DNA of 64,000 nucleotides. Source: [Mycobacterium] vasticus (GTDB lineage Bacteria > Actinomycetota > Actinomycetes > Mycobacteriales > Mycobacteriaceae). The stretch covers positions 3,901,765-3,965,764 of the forward strand of contig NZ_CP084028.1 in the NCBI RefSeq assembly GCF_020181595.1. Reading direction: 5' to 3'. A program made the position numbers and the translations under genes. Below, one piece after another: positions 52,397-60,878 of the stretch. Numbering within the stretch: position 1 is the stretch's first letter; every line of letters starts with the position of its first letter. Below the pieces are notes generated by a model. It was not told the origin of the DNA. It searched no databases and worked only from the letters and a program-made list of their open reading frames with translations.

Positions 52397-52402
52397 TAGT
52401 CT
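52397..52402 (+). promoter_or_regulatory. -10 box TAGTCT for tRNA-Val (CAC)
   Basis: TAGTCT lies 16 bases before the tRNA. A TTGAGG 19 bases further upstream may be its -35 box. Confidence 0.4.
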
Positions 52403-52418
52403 TCGACCTCGTTCATCC

Positions 52419-52490
52419 GGTCTCGTAGCTCAGGGGGAGAGCGTCCGCCTCACACGCGGAAGGTCGCTGGTTCGATCCCAGCCGGGACCA
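52419..52490 (+). tRNA. tRNA-Val (CAC)
   Basis: Plus-strand cloverleaf. The acceptor GGTCTCG pairs with CGGGACC (one G-T pair), the anticodon loop CTCACAC gives CAC, the T-arm is GGTTCGATCCC, and the discriminator is A. No CCA is encoded. Divergent from the other three tRNAs. Confidence 0.95.
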
Positions 52491-52497
52491 CAAAAAG

Positions 52498-52518
52498 GCC
52501 ACCCAAGGGGTGGCTTTT
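52498..52518. terminator. Bidirectional terminator after tRNA-Val and the MPT64-like gene
   Basis: Stem GCCACCC (52498-52504) and GGGTGGC (52508-52514) with a 3-base loop. TTTTCTGTTT follows on the plus strand and a T-run follows on the minus strand, so it can stop both converging transcripts. Confidence 0.85.
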
Positions 52519-52536
52519 CTGTTTCAGATCGCTTGG

Positions 52537-53304
52537 CTACGCGATCATCGGGTCGATTGCCGCCCTGGGCACCAGCACGTGCAAACCCCCGGCCGAGGCG
52601 GGCAACAACACGCCCTGATCGAAGAAGAAGATCACCCCGTCGTTGACCACTGCGAAATTCTGATAGTTGTTCGGGTCGTACAGCGCGGCTTGGGCGATCG
52701 GCAACGGTGCCGGTGCTGTGGCGCTGGCCGTGGTGCCGGATGTGGTCGAAGCCGGCGGCGATGGCGCCAACTGCTGCTGCAGTTCGGTCTGGACGATCGG
52801 CGCGACGGTCTTCAGCGGATCGTCCACCTGCCACAGTGGAGCATGGTCTTTGTCGTCCGCTGCAGCCCCGAACAGGATTGACTTGCGGTAGGTCTGGTCC
52901 CAGTTGAACGCCTTGTACGTCGTCGATGGCTGCGCCCCGCCGATGTTCTGGTTCACCGTGAACACCACCGACTGTGTGCCGCGCGGGGGAATCGCCGAGC
53001 TGTATTCCGTTGGCTTGATGCTCAACCTGGACGGCGTGCTGCCGGACGCACCGGCCTTGGTCGAGTTGAGGAACGCGTCGCGGGTCGCGGCGATGTACTC
53101 GGCGACCGGCTTCTGGTCGGGGTAGTTCAGCGGCATGCTGATGTCGACGGTGTACCCCGTCTCGGAGAGCTGGATCTCACACGTACGGCCGGCATTGCCA
53201 CCGTGGAGCTCGGCGCAGTAATCCGTCGGGGCCGCCACGGCAACGGCATGGCAACCGAACATGGTGGCGCCGATGGCGACCACGGCCACGGCAAAGGACC
53301 GCAT
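52537..53304 (-). CDS. Secreted MPT64-like (RsiV/DUF3298 family) protein
   Basis: A 255-residue exported protein resembling MPT64. The signal peptide is at 1-24 (core VAVVAIGATMFGCHAVAVA, then APTDYC). Mature segments IQLSETGYTVDISMPLNYPD, SAIPPRGTQSVVFTVNQNIG, TTYKAFNWDQTYRKSILF and FAVVNDGVIFFFDQGVLLP match MPT64 by eye. An insertion of some 30 Pro/Ala/Ser/Thr residues (about 190-215) is absent from the M. tuberculosis protein as I recall it. ATG 53304 follows AGGAGG, 8 bases away. Function of the family outside the host is unknown. Confidence 0.88.
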   Translation of the reverse strand: MRSFAVAVVAIGATMFGCHAVAVAAPTDYCAELHGGNAGRTCEIQLSETGYTVDISMPLNYPDQKPVAEYIAATRDAFLNSTKAGASGSTPSRLSIKPTEYSSAIPPRGTQSVVFTVNQNIGGAQPSTTYKAFNWDQTYRKSILFGAAADDKDHAPLWQVDDPLKTVAPIVQTELQQQLAPSPPASTTSGTTASATAPAPLPIAQAALYDPNNYQNFAVVNDGVIFFFDQGVLLPASAGGLHVLVPRAAIDPMIA

Positions 53305-53415
53305 GGGGATACCTCCTAGCAAAGGCGGCAAGGCGCCGCGACCAAAGAGTAGCGTGGGGTCACCGATACCGAAGCGCGCCCCAGCGGCAGCTTCGCCCAA
53401 TACGGCTGACGGCGC

Positions 53416-54036
53416 TCAGGCCATCTCCGGCACGTTCAAATGCGCTATCGCCAAGTCGAATTCGGCGACCTCCAACACTTCGGCGGAAGCGTCGTTGACG
53501 GCACTGGCCCAGATCGCCTGCTCGCCGCCCCGGCTGGCCACCATCGCCGCCCGGTCATCGAAGCTGACCGACGACACCGCCCGGCCGGAGCGCCGGTCCA
53601 CCATCAGCGTGGCGCTGCAGAACCCGCCGAGGTCCTCCACCTCGGGCATCAGCGCCAGGTTGTAGGTGTCGATCAGTCGCTCGCACCGGGCCGGGTCGGT
53701 CCGCAGCCAGGTGACCCGAGCGCCGGCGTGACGTCGGGACCGGTGGTCGCGGTGCACCGCGGCGATCTCCCAGCGGCTGATCTCGGCGGTGGCGTGAAAG
53801 ATCTCGGTGGCCCGATCGCACAGCTGCTGGGCACTGATCTCGCTGGCACGCAGGGTGTCCTCGTCCAGCCAGGACGAGGTGATGATGCAGCGCCCGGCGT
53901 CGCGGTCGACCAGCATGGACATCCCGGCGCAGCCGTCGGTGTCGGCCAGGGTCGGCATCACCACGCCGCGGACGTGGGTGATCCCCTCATCGAGGAATGA
54001 CGGATGTGCGTGTATCGAGGTAGCGCGCGCGAACAT
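53416..54036 (-). CDS. Two-domain protein with ABM-like (dimeric alpha/beta barrel) repeats
   Basis: A 206-residue cytoplasmic protein made of two similar halves: FARATSIHAHPSFLDEGITH with CAGMSMLVDRDAGRCIITSS and later DEDTLRASEISA, and then ARVTWLRTDPARCERLIDTY with GGFCSATLMVDRRSGRAVSS and DRAAMVASRGGE. Each half has the strand order of antibiotic-biosynthesis-monooxygenase domains, so the chain may fold as an internal dimer. No catalytic residue can be named. The ATG at 54036 begins the first repeat directly. It is convergent with nothing and shares its strand with mpt64-like and dedA. Confidence 0.7.
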   Translation of the reverse strand: MFARATSIHAHPSFLDEGITHVRGVVMPTLADTDGCAGMSMLVDRDAGRCIITSSWLDEDTLRASEISAQQLCDRATEIFHATAEISRWEIAAVHRDHRSRRHAGARVTWLRTDPARCERLIDTYNLALMPEVEDLGGFCSATLMVDRRSGRAVSSVSFDDRAAMVASRGGEQAIWASAVNDASAEVLEVAEFDLAIAHLNVPEMA

Positions 54037-54136
54037 GTCGGCCTCCGGGTGATCGGGGCGACACCCCGGCGGTGCCGCCGGTCTCGGTGTCCACCATGCT
54101 CCGTCGGCGCGGCGGGGACAACCCCTATTCGGCTGT

Positions 54137-54793
54137 TTAGTCGCTGACAGGATCCGGTTCGGGGCGGTGCTGGGCCTCCAACTCGGCGATCCGGGCGCCG
54201 ACGCGCCCGCGCAGCGCCATGGTGCCGATGACACCGGCGAGCACCGCGACCAGCAGCGCTACCCAGGAGAAGCGCGACAGCCAGTGCTCAGCCGCCATCC
54301 CGGCGTAGTACACCAGGGCGGTGGTGCCCCCCGCCCAGCAGATCGCACCCGTCACGTTGGCCACCAGGAACCGCGGGTATGCCATCTTCAGTGCCCCGGC
54401 CAGCGGTCCGGCCAGGATGCGCAGCAGGGCGACGAACCGTCCGAAGAACACCGCCATGACACCCCACCGGTCGAACAGGCTTTGAGCAAACGCGATGTGG
54501 CCGGGCCCGAAGTGATTCGGATAGCGCGCTCCGACCCGGTCGAACAGCGGCATGCCGAATCGCCGGCCGATGGAGTACCCGATCGAGTCGCCCACCACCG
54601 CGCCGATGATGGCTGCCACCGCGACCCCGGCCGGGTGTACCGGCAGATCGTGCCGCGACGACATCAGTGCGGCTCCGACCAGGACCACCTCGCCGGGCAA
54701 CGGGATTCCAAGGCTTTCGATACCGATCACCCCGCCGACGAGCAGATAGACCAGCAGGGGCGGTATCGACAACAGCAGGGCATCCACCGACAT
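54137..54793 (-). CDS. dedA: DedA-family membrane protein (Rv2637-like)
   Basis: A 218-residue membrane protein of the DedA/VTT family, related to undecaprenyl-phosphate and lipid flippases. Segments: ESLGIPLPGEVVLVGAALMS (the re-entrant proline-rich loop with conserved Glu), GDSIGYSIGRRFG, FFGRFVALLRILAGPLAGAL (conserved R and G-P) and a final hydrophobic helix. ATG 54793 is in line with relatives. Divergent from fadD, with 115 bases between starts. Confidence 0.9.
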   Translation of the reverse strand: MSVDALLLSIPPLLVYLLVGGVIGIESLGIPLPGEVVLVGAALMSSRHDLPVHPAGVAVAAIIGAVVGDSIGYSIGRRFGMPLFDRVGARYPNHFGPGHIAFAQSLFDRWGVMAVFFGRFVALLRILAGPLAGALKMAYPRFLVANVTGAICWAGGTTALVYYAGMAAEHWLSRFSWVALLVAVLAGVIGTMALRGRVGARIAELEAQHRPEPDPVSD

Positions 54794-54908
54794 GCGGCCA
54801 AGCATGCACGACGCCGACCGAATCCGCCCGCAGACACAGACGCCGCGACCTTGTACGGTAGCGCGGGCAGATGCCCAACCTGCTGGTGAGCGAATCGGAG
54901 GAGCGGCA

Positions 54909-56555
54909 GTGGAGTTCAACCTGGCCCAGGTGTTCACGGCGGTGGCACAGGCCGTCCCCGATCGCGACTGCATCGTCTTCGGCGACCGGCGATTCAGCTA
55001 TCGGCAGGTCGAGGATCGGTCGCGCCGGCTGGCGCGGGCGCTGCACGAGCGCGGCCTCGGCCTGCGCCGCGAGCGCTCGGAGCTCGCCGGGCATGAATCC
55101 GGTCAGAGCCACTTGGCGTTGTACCTGGCCAACGGCAACGAATACCTCGAGGGCATGCTGGGCGCCTTTTACGCCCGCGTCGCCCCGTTCAACGTCAACT
55201 ACCGCTACGTCGCCGACGAGCTGGTCTATCTGCTGACCAACGCCGAGGCGATCATGTACCACGCCCGCTACGCGCCGGTGCTGGCCGACGCACTGGCCCA
55301 GACCGGCGACCGGTTGCCCACCCCGGTGCTGATCCACGTCGACGACGAGTCGGGCAACGAGCCGCTGCCCGGTGCGGTGCGCTACGAGGAGCTGCTGGCG
55401 GCCACCTCGCCGGAGCCGCTGGAGCTGGAGCTGTCCCCGGACGACCTCTACGTGCTCTATACCGGCGGCACCACCGGTATGCCCAAGGCGGTCCTGTGGC
55501 GTCAGAACGACATCTTCATCAACGCGATGGGCGGCCGGCCGTTCGGTTCCACCGAGGCAGTCACCAGCATCGCCGAGATCGTGGAACGTGCCGCGGCCGG
55601 CGGGCCGGGTTCGATGACGGTGGCGCCGCTGATGCACGGCGCCGCCCAGTGGGCCGCGTTCACCAGCCTGACAGGTGGCCGACCGTTCGTGATGGGCGCC
55701 AACACCGACCGGTTCGATGCCGCCGAGACCTGGGAGATGGTCGCCCGGGAGAAGGTCATCTCACTGTCGGTCGTCGGTGACGCCTTCGGCCGTCCGCTGG
55801 CCGACGCGCTGCAGGCCGGGGGCCCGAAGCTAGTTGAAGACCTGTCCTCGTTCTTCGTGGTGGCCAACGGTGGTGCCGCGCTGACGCCGGGCATCAAGGC
55901 ACGCCTGCAAGACCTACTGCCGCATCTGACGATCATCGACGGCGTGGGGTCCTCGGAGTCCGGTGCCCAGATGGGCCAGGTATCCAGCAAGAGCCAGGCC
56001 GCCAGTGGCCGATTCGCCCCGAACCCCGGTGCGGTGGTGGTCAGCGCGGACATGGCCAGGGTGCTCAGCCCCGGCGACGACGAAATCGGCTGGCTGGCCC
56101 AGCAGGCCATCGTGCCGCTGGGCTATCTCGGTGACGCGGAGAAGACCGCGCGCACCTTCCCGGTGATCGACGGCATCCGACATTCGGTCCCCGGCGACCG
56201 GGCCCGATGGGACGCCGACGGCGGTATCGAGCTGCTCGGCCGCGACTCGGTGACGATCAACTCCGGCGGAGAGAAGATCTTCGCCGAGGAGGTCGAAGCC
56301 GCGATCGCCCAGCATCCCGCCGTCTACGACGTGGTGGTGGTCGGCCGGCCCAGCGAACGCTGGGGCAACGAGGTCGTCGCCGTGGTGCAACTGGCCGAGG
56401 GCGCACAAGCCGCCACGGAGGACATCGTCGCCGAGGCGGCCCACCACATCGCGCGCTACAAGCTGCCCAAGGACGTGGTGTTCTGCGCGAAGGTGCAGCG
56501 TTCGCCGTCCGGCAAGGCCGACTACCGCTGGGCCAAGGAGCAGGCCACCGGCTAG
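54909..56555 (+). CDS. Acyl-CoA synthetase (FadD19/FadD17-like)
   Basis: A 548-residue AMP-forming ligase. The adenylate motif is [16 protein letters not shown] (near residue 178), followed by [50 protein letters not shown] and the C-terminal catalytic lysine in [14 protein letters not shown]. The GGTTGxPK wording and the YRWAKEQ end are those of the mycobacterial ligases that act on steroid side chains and branched acids. GTG 54909 is preceded by GGAGGAG. It converges with the crotonase pseudogene, overlapping its 3' end by 4 bases. Confidence 0.9.
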   Translation: MEFNLAQVFTAVAQAVPDRDCIVFGDRRFSYRQVEDRSRRLARALHERGLGLRRERSELAGHESGQSHLALYLANGNEYLEGMLGAFYARVAPFNVNYRYVADELVYLLTNAEAIMYHARYAPVLADALAQTGDRLPTPVLIHVDDESGNEPLPGAVRYEELLAATSPEPLELELSPDDLYVLYTGGTTGMPKAVLWRQNDIFINAMGGRPFGSTEAVTSIAEIVERAAAGGPGSMTVAPLMHGAAQWAAFTSLTGGRPFVMGANTDRFDAAETWEMVAREKVISLSVVGDAFGRPLADALQAGGPKLVEDLSSFFVVANGGAALTPGIKARLQDLLPHLTIIDGVGSSESGAQMGQVSSKSQAASGRFAPNPGAVVVSADMARVLSPGDDEIGWLAQQAIVPLGYLGDAEKTARTFPVIDGIRHSVPGDRARWDADGGIELLGRDSVTINSGGEKIFAEEVEAAIAQHPAVYDVVVVGRPSERWGNEVVAVVQLAEGAQAATEDIVAEAAHHIARYKLPKDVVFCAKVQRSPSGKADYRWAKEQATG

Positions 56556-57351
56556 GTGAACCGCGGCTTGCGCTTCTCGCGCACCGCGGCCAGGCCTTCG
56601 TGCACGTCCGGGCCGGTGAAGCCCAGGAACTCCAGGCCCAGCGCGGTCTCGAAGGCCGGCGCGAACTGGCGGTACCAGTAGTTGAGGCTGTGCTTGGTGA
56701 AGCGGATCGCATCGGCCGCGCCGTGCGCAAGGTCGTCGGCGATGCGCGCGGCGGTGGCGAGCACCTCGTCGTCGTCGACGCACTTGGACACCAGGCCGAT
56801 CCGCTCGGCCTCCTCGCCGTGCAGCGTCTCGCAGGTCAGCAGGTAGTACTTGGCCTTGGCCATGCCCACCAGCAACGGCCAGCAGATGGCGGCGTGGTCG
56901 CCGGCGGCCACCCCGATCTTGGTGTGACCATCGATCAGCCGGGCGGTGCGGCCGGCGACCGAGATGTCGGACAACAGCGCCACGACCAGACCGGCGCCCA
57001 CGGCGCGGGCCCGTTGACGGCCGAGATGACCGGTTTGGAGAAGTTGACCATGTTCAACACCAGGTCGCGGGCCTCGCGCAGCACCTGCATTCGCCCGGAG
57101 TAGTCGCTGATGGTCTTCTCGATCAGCTCGAAGCTGCCGCCGGCTGAGAACGCGGTCCCCGCGCCGCGAACCAACACCGCGCGCACGGTGTCGTCGCGGT
57201 CGATCACCGGCCATACGTCGGCCAGATCCCGGTGCATCTGCGGGCTCACCGCATTGAGACCGGGCGCGTCGAGCACCAGGTGCAGCACGCCGTTGCCGCC
57301 CGGCTCGAGCCGAAGGCTGGGGAAGTCGCGGTAGACGGAGTCGTCGGGCAT
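56552..57351 (-). pseudogene. Enoyl-CoA hydratase broken by a 2-base insertion
   Basis: Two frames join into one crotonase. The first (from ATG 57351) gives [36 protein letters not shown] (oxyanion strand) and [14 protein letters not shown]. The second continues [40 protein letters not shown] and [20 protein letters not shown] to a normal end. At the break the minus strand reads GGGCCCGCGCCGTGGGC, where GGGCCCGCCGTGGGC would encode GPAVG, so an extra GC (57003-57007) causes the shift. Either a recent pseudogene or an assembly error; everything else is intact. Confidence 0.8.
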
Positions 57352-57497
57352 CAGTCGTTTCTAGCCGACCGGATGCGTCGCGGCCGGAGATCGTCTCGCG
57401 CCGTGCAGATTTGCCGATTCGGCGGACCTTGAGGGGGCATCGCGACAGGCGCCCGAAATTTAGGCCTACCTATGTCGTTTCTCCAAAAATTCTTGTG

Positions 57498-57503
57498 TAA
57501 ACT
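57498..57503 (+). promoter_or_regulatory. -10 box TAAACT upstream of fdxA
   Basis: TGTG-TAAACT ends 8 bases before ATG 57512. No ribosome binding site is present, so fdxA mRNA is probably leaderless. Confidence 0.4.
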
Positions 57504-57511
57504 CTGCGCCC

Positions 57512-57856
57512 ATGGCATATGTGATCGGGAAGCCGTGCGTTGACGTGATGGACCGGGCCTGCGTGGAGGAGTGTCCGGTCGATTGCATCTATGAAGGCGG
57601 TCGAGCCCTCTACATCCACCCGGACGAGTGTGTGGACTGCGGCGCCTGCGAGCCGGTCTGTCCGGTCGAGGCCATCTACTACGAAGATGACCTGCCGGAC
57701 GAGTTGCAGCCCCACCAGGCCGACAACGCGGCGTTCTTCAACGACCCGCTGCCGGGGCGCGACGAGGCGCTCGGCTCACCCGGTGGCGCCGCCAAGATCG
57801 GCCCGCTCGGTATCGACACCCCGCTGGTCGCCAGCTTCCCTCCCCAGGGGGAGTGA
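57512..57856 (+). CDS. fdxA: 7Fe ferredoxin FdxA
   Basis: A 114-residue ferredoxin with one [3Fe-4S] and one [4Fe-4S] cluster. Cluster cysteines are in [20 protein letters not shown] (Cys9, Cys17, Cys21) and [20 protein letters not shown] (CxxCxxCxxxCP). The C-terminal 50 residues match the Mycobacterium FdxA form. It carries low-potential electrons to P450s and other oxidoreductases. Its stop overlaps the next gene (GTGA), coupling it to a cysteine-containing regulator. Confidence 0.95.
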   Translation: MAYVIGKPCVDVMDRACVEECPVDCIYEGGRALYIHPDECVDCGACEPVCPVEAIYYEDDLPDELQPHQADNAAFFNDPLPGRDEALGSPGGAAKIGPLGIDTPLVASFPPQGE

Positions 57857-58560
57857 GCAACATCGCGAAGCTGCCTGGGCCGCCCGGAGGACGTCGCCTC
57901 GACGTGCTTCGGCTGCTACAGGCCGCCGAGGCTCCGCTGAGCATCGCGCAGATCGCCGATGAGTTGGGGGTGCACCCCAACACCGTGCGTTTCCACCTCG
58001 ACACCCTGGTGGAAGAAGGCCGGGTCGAACACACCGAACCCGACCACAAGGGACGTGGTCGCCCCGCGCTGATGTTCCAGGCGATCCGGCAGATGGACCG
58101 CGGCGGTACCCGCCATTTCCGGTTGCTGGCCGAGATCCTCACCATCGGGCTGGCAGCCGATCAGGACCCCAGCGGCAAGGCGCTCGCGGCCGGCCGGGAG
58201 TGGGGGCGGCGACTGCGGCCGGCGGACCACAACGGCGATGCACCCGAGGACGCCGACACCACCGATCAGCTGGTGGACATGCTCGACGAGTTGGGATTCG
58301 CACCCGAGCGCCTCGAACCCGACACCGCCGGGCAGGAGAGGCTCGGGTTGCGGCACTGCCCGTTCCTCGAACTGGCAGAGGAAGCCACCAACGTGGTCTG
58401 TCCGATCCACCTCGGTCTGATGCAGGGTGCCCTTGAATCGATTGACGCATCGATGACGGTGGATCGCCTCGACCCGTTCGCCCAACCCGATCTCTGTGTG
58501 GCACACCTGAAGTCGTCGTCGCTGTCGCAGGCCGATCCGGCAGACGGTGCCGTCGGATGA
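57853..58560 (+). CDS. Winged-helix regulator with SufR-like C-terminal cysteines
   Basis: A 235-residue DNA-binding protein. The N-terminal winged helix is [20 protein letters not shown] and [20 protein letters not shown] with GRGRPALMF as wing. The C-terminal half holds [29 protein letters not shown] and DLCVAHL, a Cys-Cys-His-Cys pattern like that by which SufR binds an Fe-S cluster. Coupling to fdxA (GTGA overlap) supports Fe-S or redox sensing. The cluster and target genes are inferred; the HTH call is secure. Confidence 0.8.
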   Translation: MSNIAKLPGPPGGRRLDVLRLLQAAEAPLSIAQIADELGVHPNTVRFHLDTLVEEGRVEHTEPDHKGRGRPALMFQAIRQMDRGGTRHFRLLAEILTIGLAADQDPSGKALAAGREWGRRLRPADHNGDAPEDADTTDQLVDMLDELGFAPERLEPDTAGQERLGLRHCPFLELAEEATNVVCPIHLGLMQGALESIDASMTVDRLDPFAQPDLCVAHLKSSSLSQADPADGAVG

Positions 58561-58982
58561 GCCTCGGGTCTGCCGTTGCCACCGCGGCGACATTCCTGTG
58601 GCTGGGGATGGTCACCGCGATCTCGTTCATGGAAGCGCCGCTGAAGTTCCGTGCGCCCAACGCGACCATCCCGATCTGCCTGGGCATCGGCCGGCTGGTG
58701 TTTCGGGCCCTGAACACCGCCGAATTCATCCTGGCGGCCGCCATCGCAGCGTCGTTCGTCTCCACCCGGCCGACCACGCCCATCGCGGTGACGTTCGCGA
58801 TCGCGGTGATCATGCTGTTGGCCCAGGTGGTGGCGGTCCGGCCGCGGTTGGGTCGCCGTGCTGATCAGGTGCTGTCCGGGCTGGAGGCGCCGCGCTCCCG
58901 CGCCCACTACGCCTATGTCGTCCTGGAAGTGATCAAGGTCGCCGCCCTGGTGCCATTGGGCATTCTGTTGTTGTCCCGCTGA
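58557..58982 (+). CDS. Small integral membrane protein of unknown function
   Basis: A 141-residue protein with four hydrophobic segments: SAVATAATFLWLGMVTAISF, FRALNTAEFILAAAIAASFV, IAVTFAIAVIMLLAQVVAV and VVLEVIKVAALVPLGILLL. The polar loop after the first contains MEAPLKFRAP, and a conserved-looking charged stretch VRPRLGRRADQVLSGLE precedes the last. No family is recognised with certainty. It begins in the stop of the regulator gene (ATGA), making a three-gene operon with fdxA. Confidence 0.75.
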   Translation: MSLGSAVATAATFLWLGMVTAISFMEAPLKFRAPNATIPICLGIGRLVFRALNTAEFILAAAIAASFVSTRPTTPIAVTFAIAVIMLLAQVVAVRPRLGRRADQVLSGLEAPRSRAHYAYVVLEVIKVAALVPLGILLLSR

Positions 58983-59005
58983 GGTATCCACCGAAAGGAA
59001 TCCCG

Positions 59006-59344
59006 ATGGAATCGACTTCTCTGAACGCGTTGGCTGACGAGAAGCTGGCCGAGGCGGCCGCTCACCACAGTGGGCGTGCGGCACACACCGTCTACGGCGG
59101 CTCCGTGCATCACCTGCGCCAGACGCTCGTCGCGCTGAAATCCGGTCAGGCGCTGGCCGAGCACGACAGCCCGGGGGAGTCCACCTTGCAGGTGCTGCGT
59201 GGCCGGGTCCGCCTGACCGCCGGTGACGACGCCTGGGAGGGCTCCGCCGGTGAGATCGTCACGCTGCCGCGCACCCGGCACGCGCTGGAGTCGCTGGAGG
59301 ACTCGGTGATCCTGCTGACCGTGGCCAAGAGCGCCTCACACTGA
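59006..59344 (+). CDS. Cupin-domain protein
   Basis: A 112-residue single cupin barrel. LVALKSGQALAEHDSPGEST is motif 1 with only one histidine in the usual metal triad, GRVRLTAGDDAWEGSAGEIV leads to motif 2, and LPRTRHALESLEDSVILLTV completes it. It resembles small cupins that bind metal or small molecules; function unknown. ATG 59006 has AAAGGAAT before it. The nitronate monooxygenase begins 2 bases after its stop, so they are cotranscribed. Confidence 0.82.
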   Translation: MESTSLNALADEKLAEAAAHHSGRAAHTVYGGSVHHLRQTLVALKSGQALAEHDSPGESTLQVLRGRVRLTAGDDAWEGSAGEIVTLPRTRHALESLEDSVILLTVAKSASH

Positions 59345-59346
59345 CC

Positions 59347-60300
59347 GTGCCGCTGGCCACACCCTGGTCGTCGCGCGCCGGGCTGCGATTGCCGGTGCTC
59401 AACGCCCCGATGGGTGGCGTCGCCGGGGGACGGTTGGCCGCCGCGGTCACCGCTGCCGGCGGGCTGGGCATGATCGGCATGGGCAGCACCGCCACCGCAG
59501 CCACCCTGGCAGGCGAACTGGCGCACCTGGGAACCTCGTCTCGGTTCGGAATCGGTCTGGTGGACTGGGTGATTCGTAACCAGCCCGATCTGCTCGACGC
59601 CGCACTGGCGGCCCGGCCGACCCTGCTGTCGGTGAGTTTCGGCACCGACCTGTCCTGGGTGGACCGCGCGCACGGTGCCGGAATCCTGGCCGTCACCCAG
59701 GTCTATGACGCCCGGACCGCGCTGCGCGCCCAGGACGCCGGGGTCGACGTGTTGGTGGCCCGCGGCGCCGAGGGCGGCGGACATGGGGAGATGCGGCTGG
59801 CCACCCTGCCGCTGCTCGACGCCGTGCTCGACATCGCGACCGTGCCGGTGCTGGCAGCCGGTGGGATCGCCTCGTCGCGCAGCCTGGCCGCCGTATTGGC
59901 GGCCGGCGCCGCCGGTGCCTGGCTGGGCACCTGCCTGTCGGCCTGCCCCGAGGCGCTGACCGGCGACGGCGCCCGGCGTGCGCTGATCTCCGCGGCCGGC
60001 ACCGACACCGTCGCCACCCGGGTGTTCGACGTCGGTCAGCGGCTCGACTGGCCGGCGCGGTTCCCGTCGCGGGTGTTGGACAACGACTTCGTGACGCGCT
60101 GGGCGGGCCGGGAAGACACCCTGGCCGATGATCCGGACGCCGCCTCGCAACTGGCCGCCGGGATCGCCGCCGAGGATCAGCGGGTGGCTCCGGTCGACGC
60201 CGGCCAGGGCGTGGGCATGGTCGTCGACAGCCGTCCGGTGGGGATTTTGCTTGAGGAGCTGTGCGCCGGGGCGGCGGAGTTACTGGCGCGCTGGGGGTAG
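59347..60300 (+). CDS. Nitronate monooxygenase (2-nitropropane dioxygenase family)
   Basis: A 317-residue FMN-dependent TIM-barrel enzyme. LPVLNAPMGGVAGGRLAAAV is the family N-terminus, GGLGMIGMGST follows, then VDVLVARGAEGGGHGEMRLA with the HGG-type loop and PVLAAGGIASSRSLAAVLAA for phosphate binding. It oxidises nitronates or, in some relatives, reduces other compounds. GTG 59347 directly follows the cupin gene. The physiological substrate is unknown; such genes are common in mycobacteria. Confidence 0.88.
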   Translation: MPLATPWSSRAGLRLPVLNAPMGGVAGGRLAAAVTAAGGLGMIGMGSTATAATLAGELAHLGTSSRFGIGLVDWVIRNQPDLLDAALAARPTLLSVSFGTDLSWVDRAHGAGILAVTQVYDARTALRAQDAGVDVLVARGAEGGGHGEMRLATLPLLDAVLDIATVPVLAAGGIASSRSLAAVLAAGAAGAWLGTCLSACPEALTGDGARRALISAAGTDTVATRVFDVGQRLDWPARFPSRVLDNDFVTRWAGREDTLADDPDAASQLAAGIAAEDQRVAPVDAGQGVGMVVDSRPVGILLEELCAGAAELLARWG

Positions 60301-60337
60301 CCGAGGGGCCTGCCAAAATTTCTATAAGACAAAACTC

Positions 60338-60366
60338 TTGACGGTAGAGCCGGTTCGTTCTAACGT
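60338..60366 (+). promoter_or_regulatory. doxX promoter: TTGACG - 17 bp - TAACGT
   Basis: -35 TTGACG (60338-60343) and -10 TAACGT (60361-60366) with a 17-base spacer, 35 bases before the ATG. The -10 lies inside the left arm of the inverted repeat. Confidence 0.55.
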
Positions 60367-60390
60367 ACAAAATATTAGTCGTTAGAACGA
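60355..60390. promoter_or_regulatory. Perfect 11-bp inverted repeat, candidate doxX operator
   Basis: TCGTTCTAACG (60355-60365) and CGTTAGAACGA (60380-60390) separated by an AT-rich 14-base spacer. It covers the -10 box and start point and ends directly at the ribosome binding site GGAGGA, so a bound dimer or an mRNA hairpin would silence the gene. Confidence 0.65.
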
Positions 60391-60400
60391 GGAGGATGTC

Positions 60401-60856
60401 ATGAGTACCACCAATCGGGCGGGTTCACCCGCTGTCTCGGAGCGCTTGAAGGATCCGCTGTTCGAGGCGTTCTTCCTACTTCGCACCCTGTTCACGGTCG
60501 CTCCGATCCTGTTCGGCGTGGACAAATTCTTCAATCTGCTGCCGCACGTGCCCGGCGCAACGGGATCGAGTCACTGGGACAAGTACCTCGCCGGGTGGAT
60601 CAACGACATTCTGCCGGGCAACGGCGACCAGGCCATGTACCTGATCGGCGTCATCGAGATCGTCGCCGGTGTGCTGGTTGCGGTCGCGCCACGCATCGGG
60701 GCCTGGGTGGTGGCGGCGTGGCTCGCCGGCATCATCTTCGACCTGCTCACGCTGTCCGGCTACTACGACGTCGCCCTGCGTGACTTCGGTCTACTGGTCT
60801 CCGCGGTCGTGCTGGCACGGCTGGCACAGGCCGTGCACGTCCGTCAGCTGACCTGA
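60401..60856 (+). CDS. DoxX-like membrane protein
   Basis: A 151-residue protein with four hydrophobic segments in the DoxX order: FLLRTLFTVAPILFGVDKFF, MYLIGVIEIVAGVLVAVAPR, AWVVAAWLAGIIFDLLTLSG and VALRDFGLLVSAVVLARLAQ. DoxX proteins are linked to quinone/thiol redox stress at the membrane; mycobacterial DoxX interacts with SseA and SodA. ATG 60401 has GGAGGATGT in front. It is alone in its unit, bounded by its own promoter/inverted repeat and by a GC-rich hairpin. Confidence 0.82.
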   Translation: MSTTNRAGSPAVSERLKDPLFEAFFLLRTLFTVAPILFGVDKFFNLLPHVPGATGSSHWDKYLAGWINDILPGNGDQAMYLIGVIEIVAGVLVAVAPRIGAWVVAAWLAGIIFDLLTLSGYYDVALRDFGLLVSAVVLARLAQAVHVRQLT

Positions 60857-60878
60857 CACCGCCACGACCCACCGGCTT

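Noticed and set aside
52430..52834. A 134-codon frame overlapping tRNA-Val(CAC) and the MPT64-like gene
   Set aside because: It runs through a tRNA and a terminator and has no protein-like character.
57447..57475. Possible IdeR iron box (AGGCCTACCTAT) upstream of fdxA
   Set aside because: Only one half resembles the 19-base consensus; the other half does not match, so it is not reported as a site.
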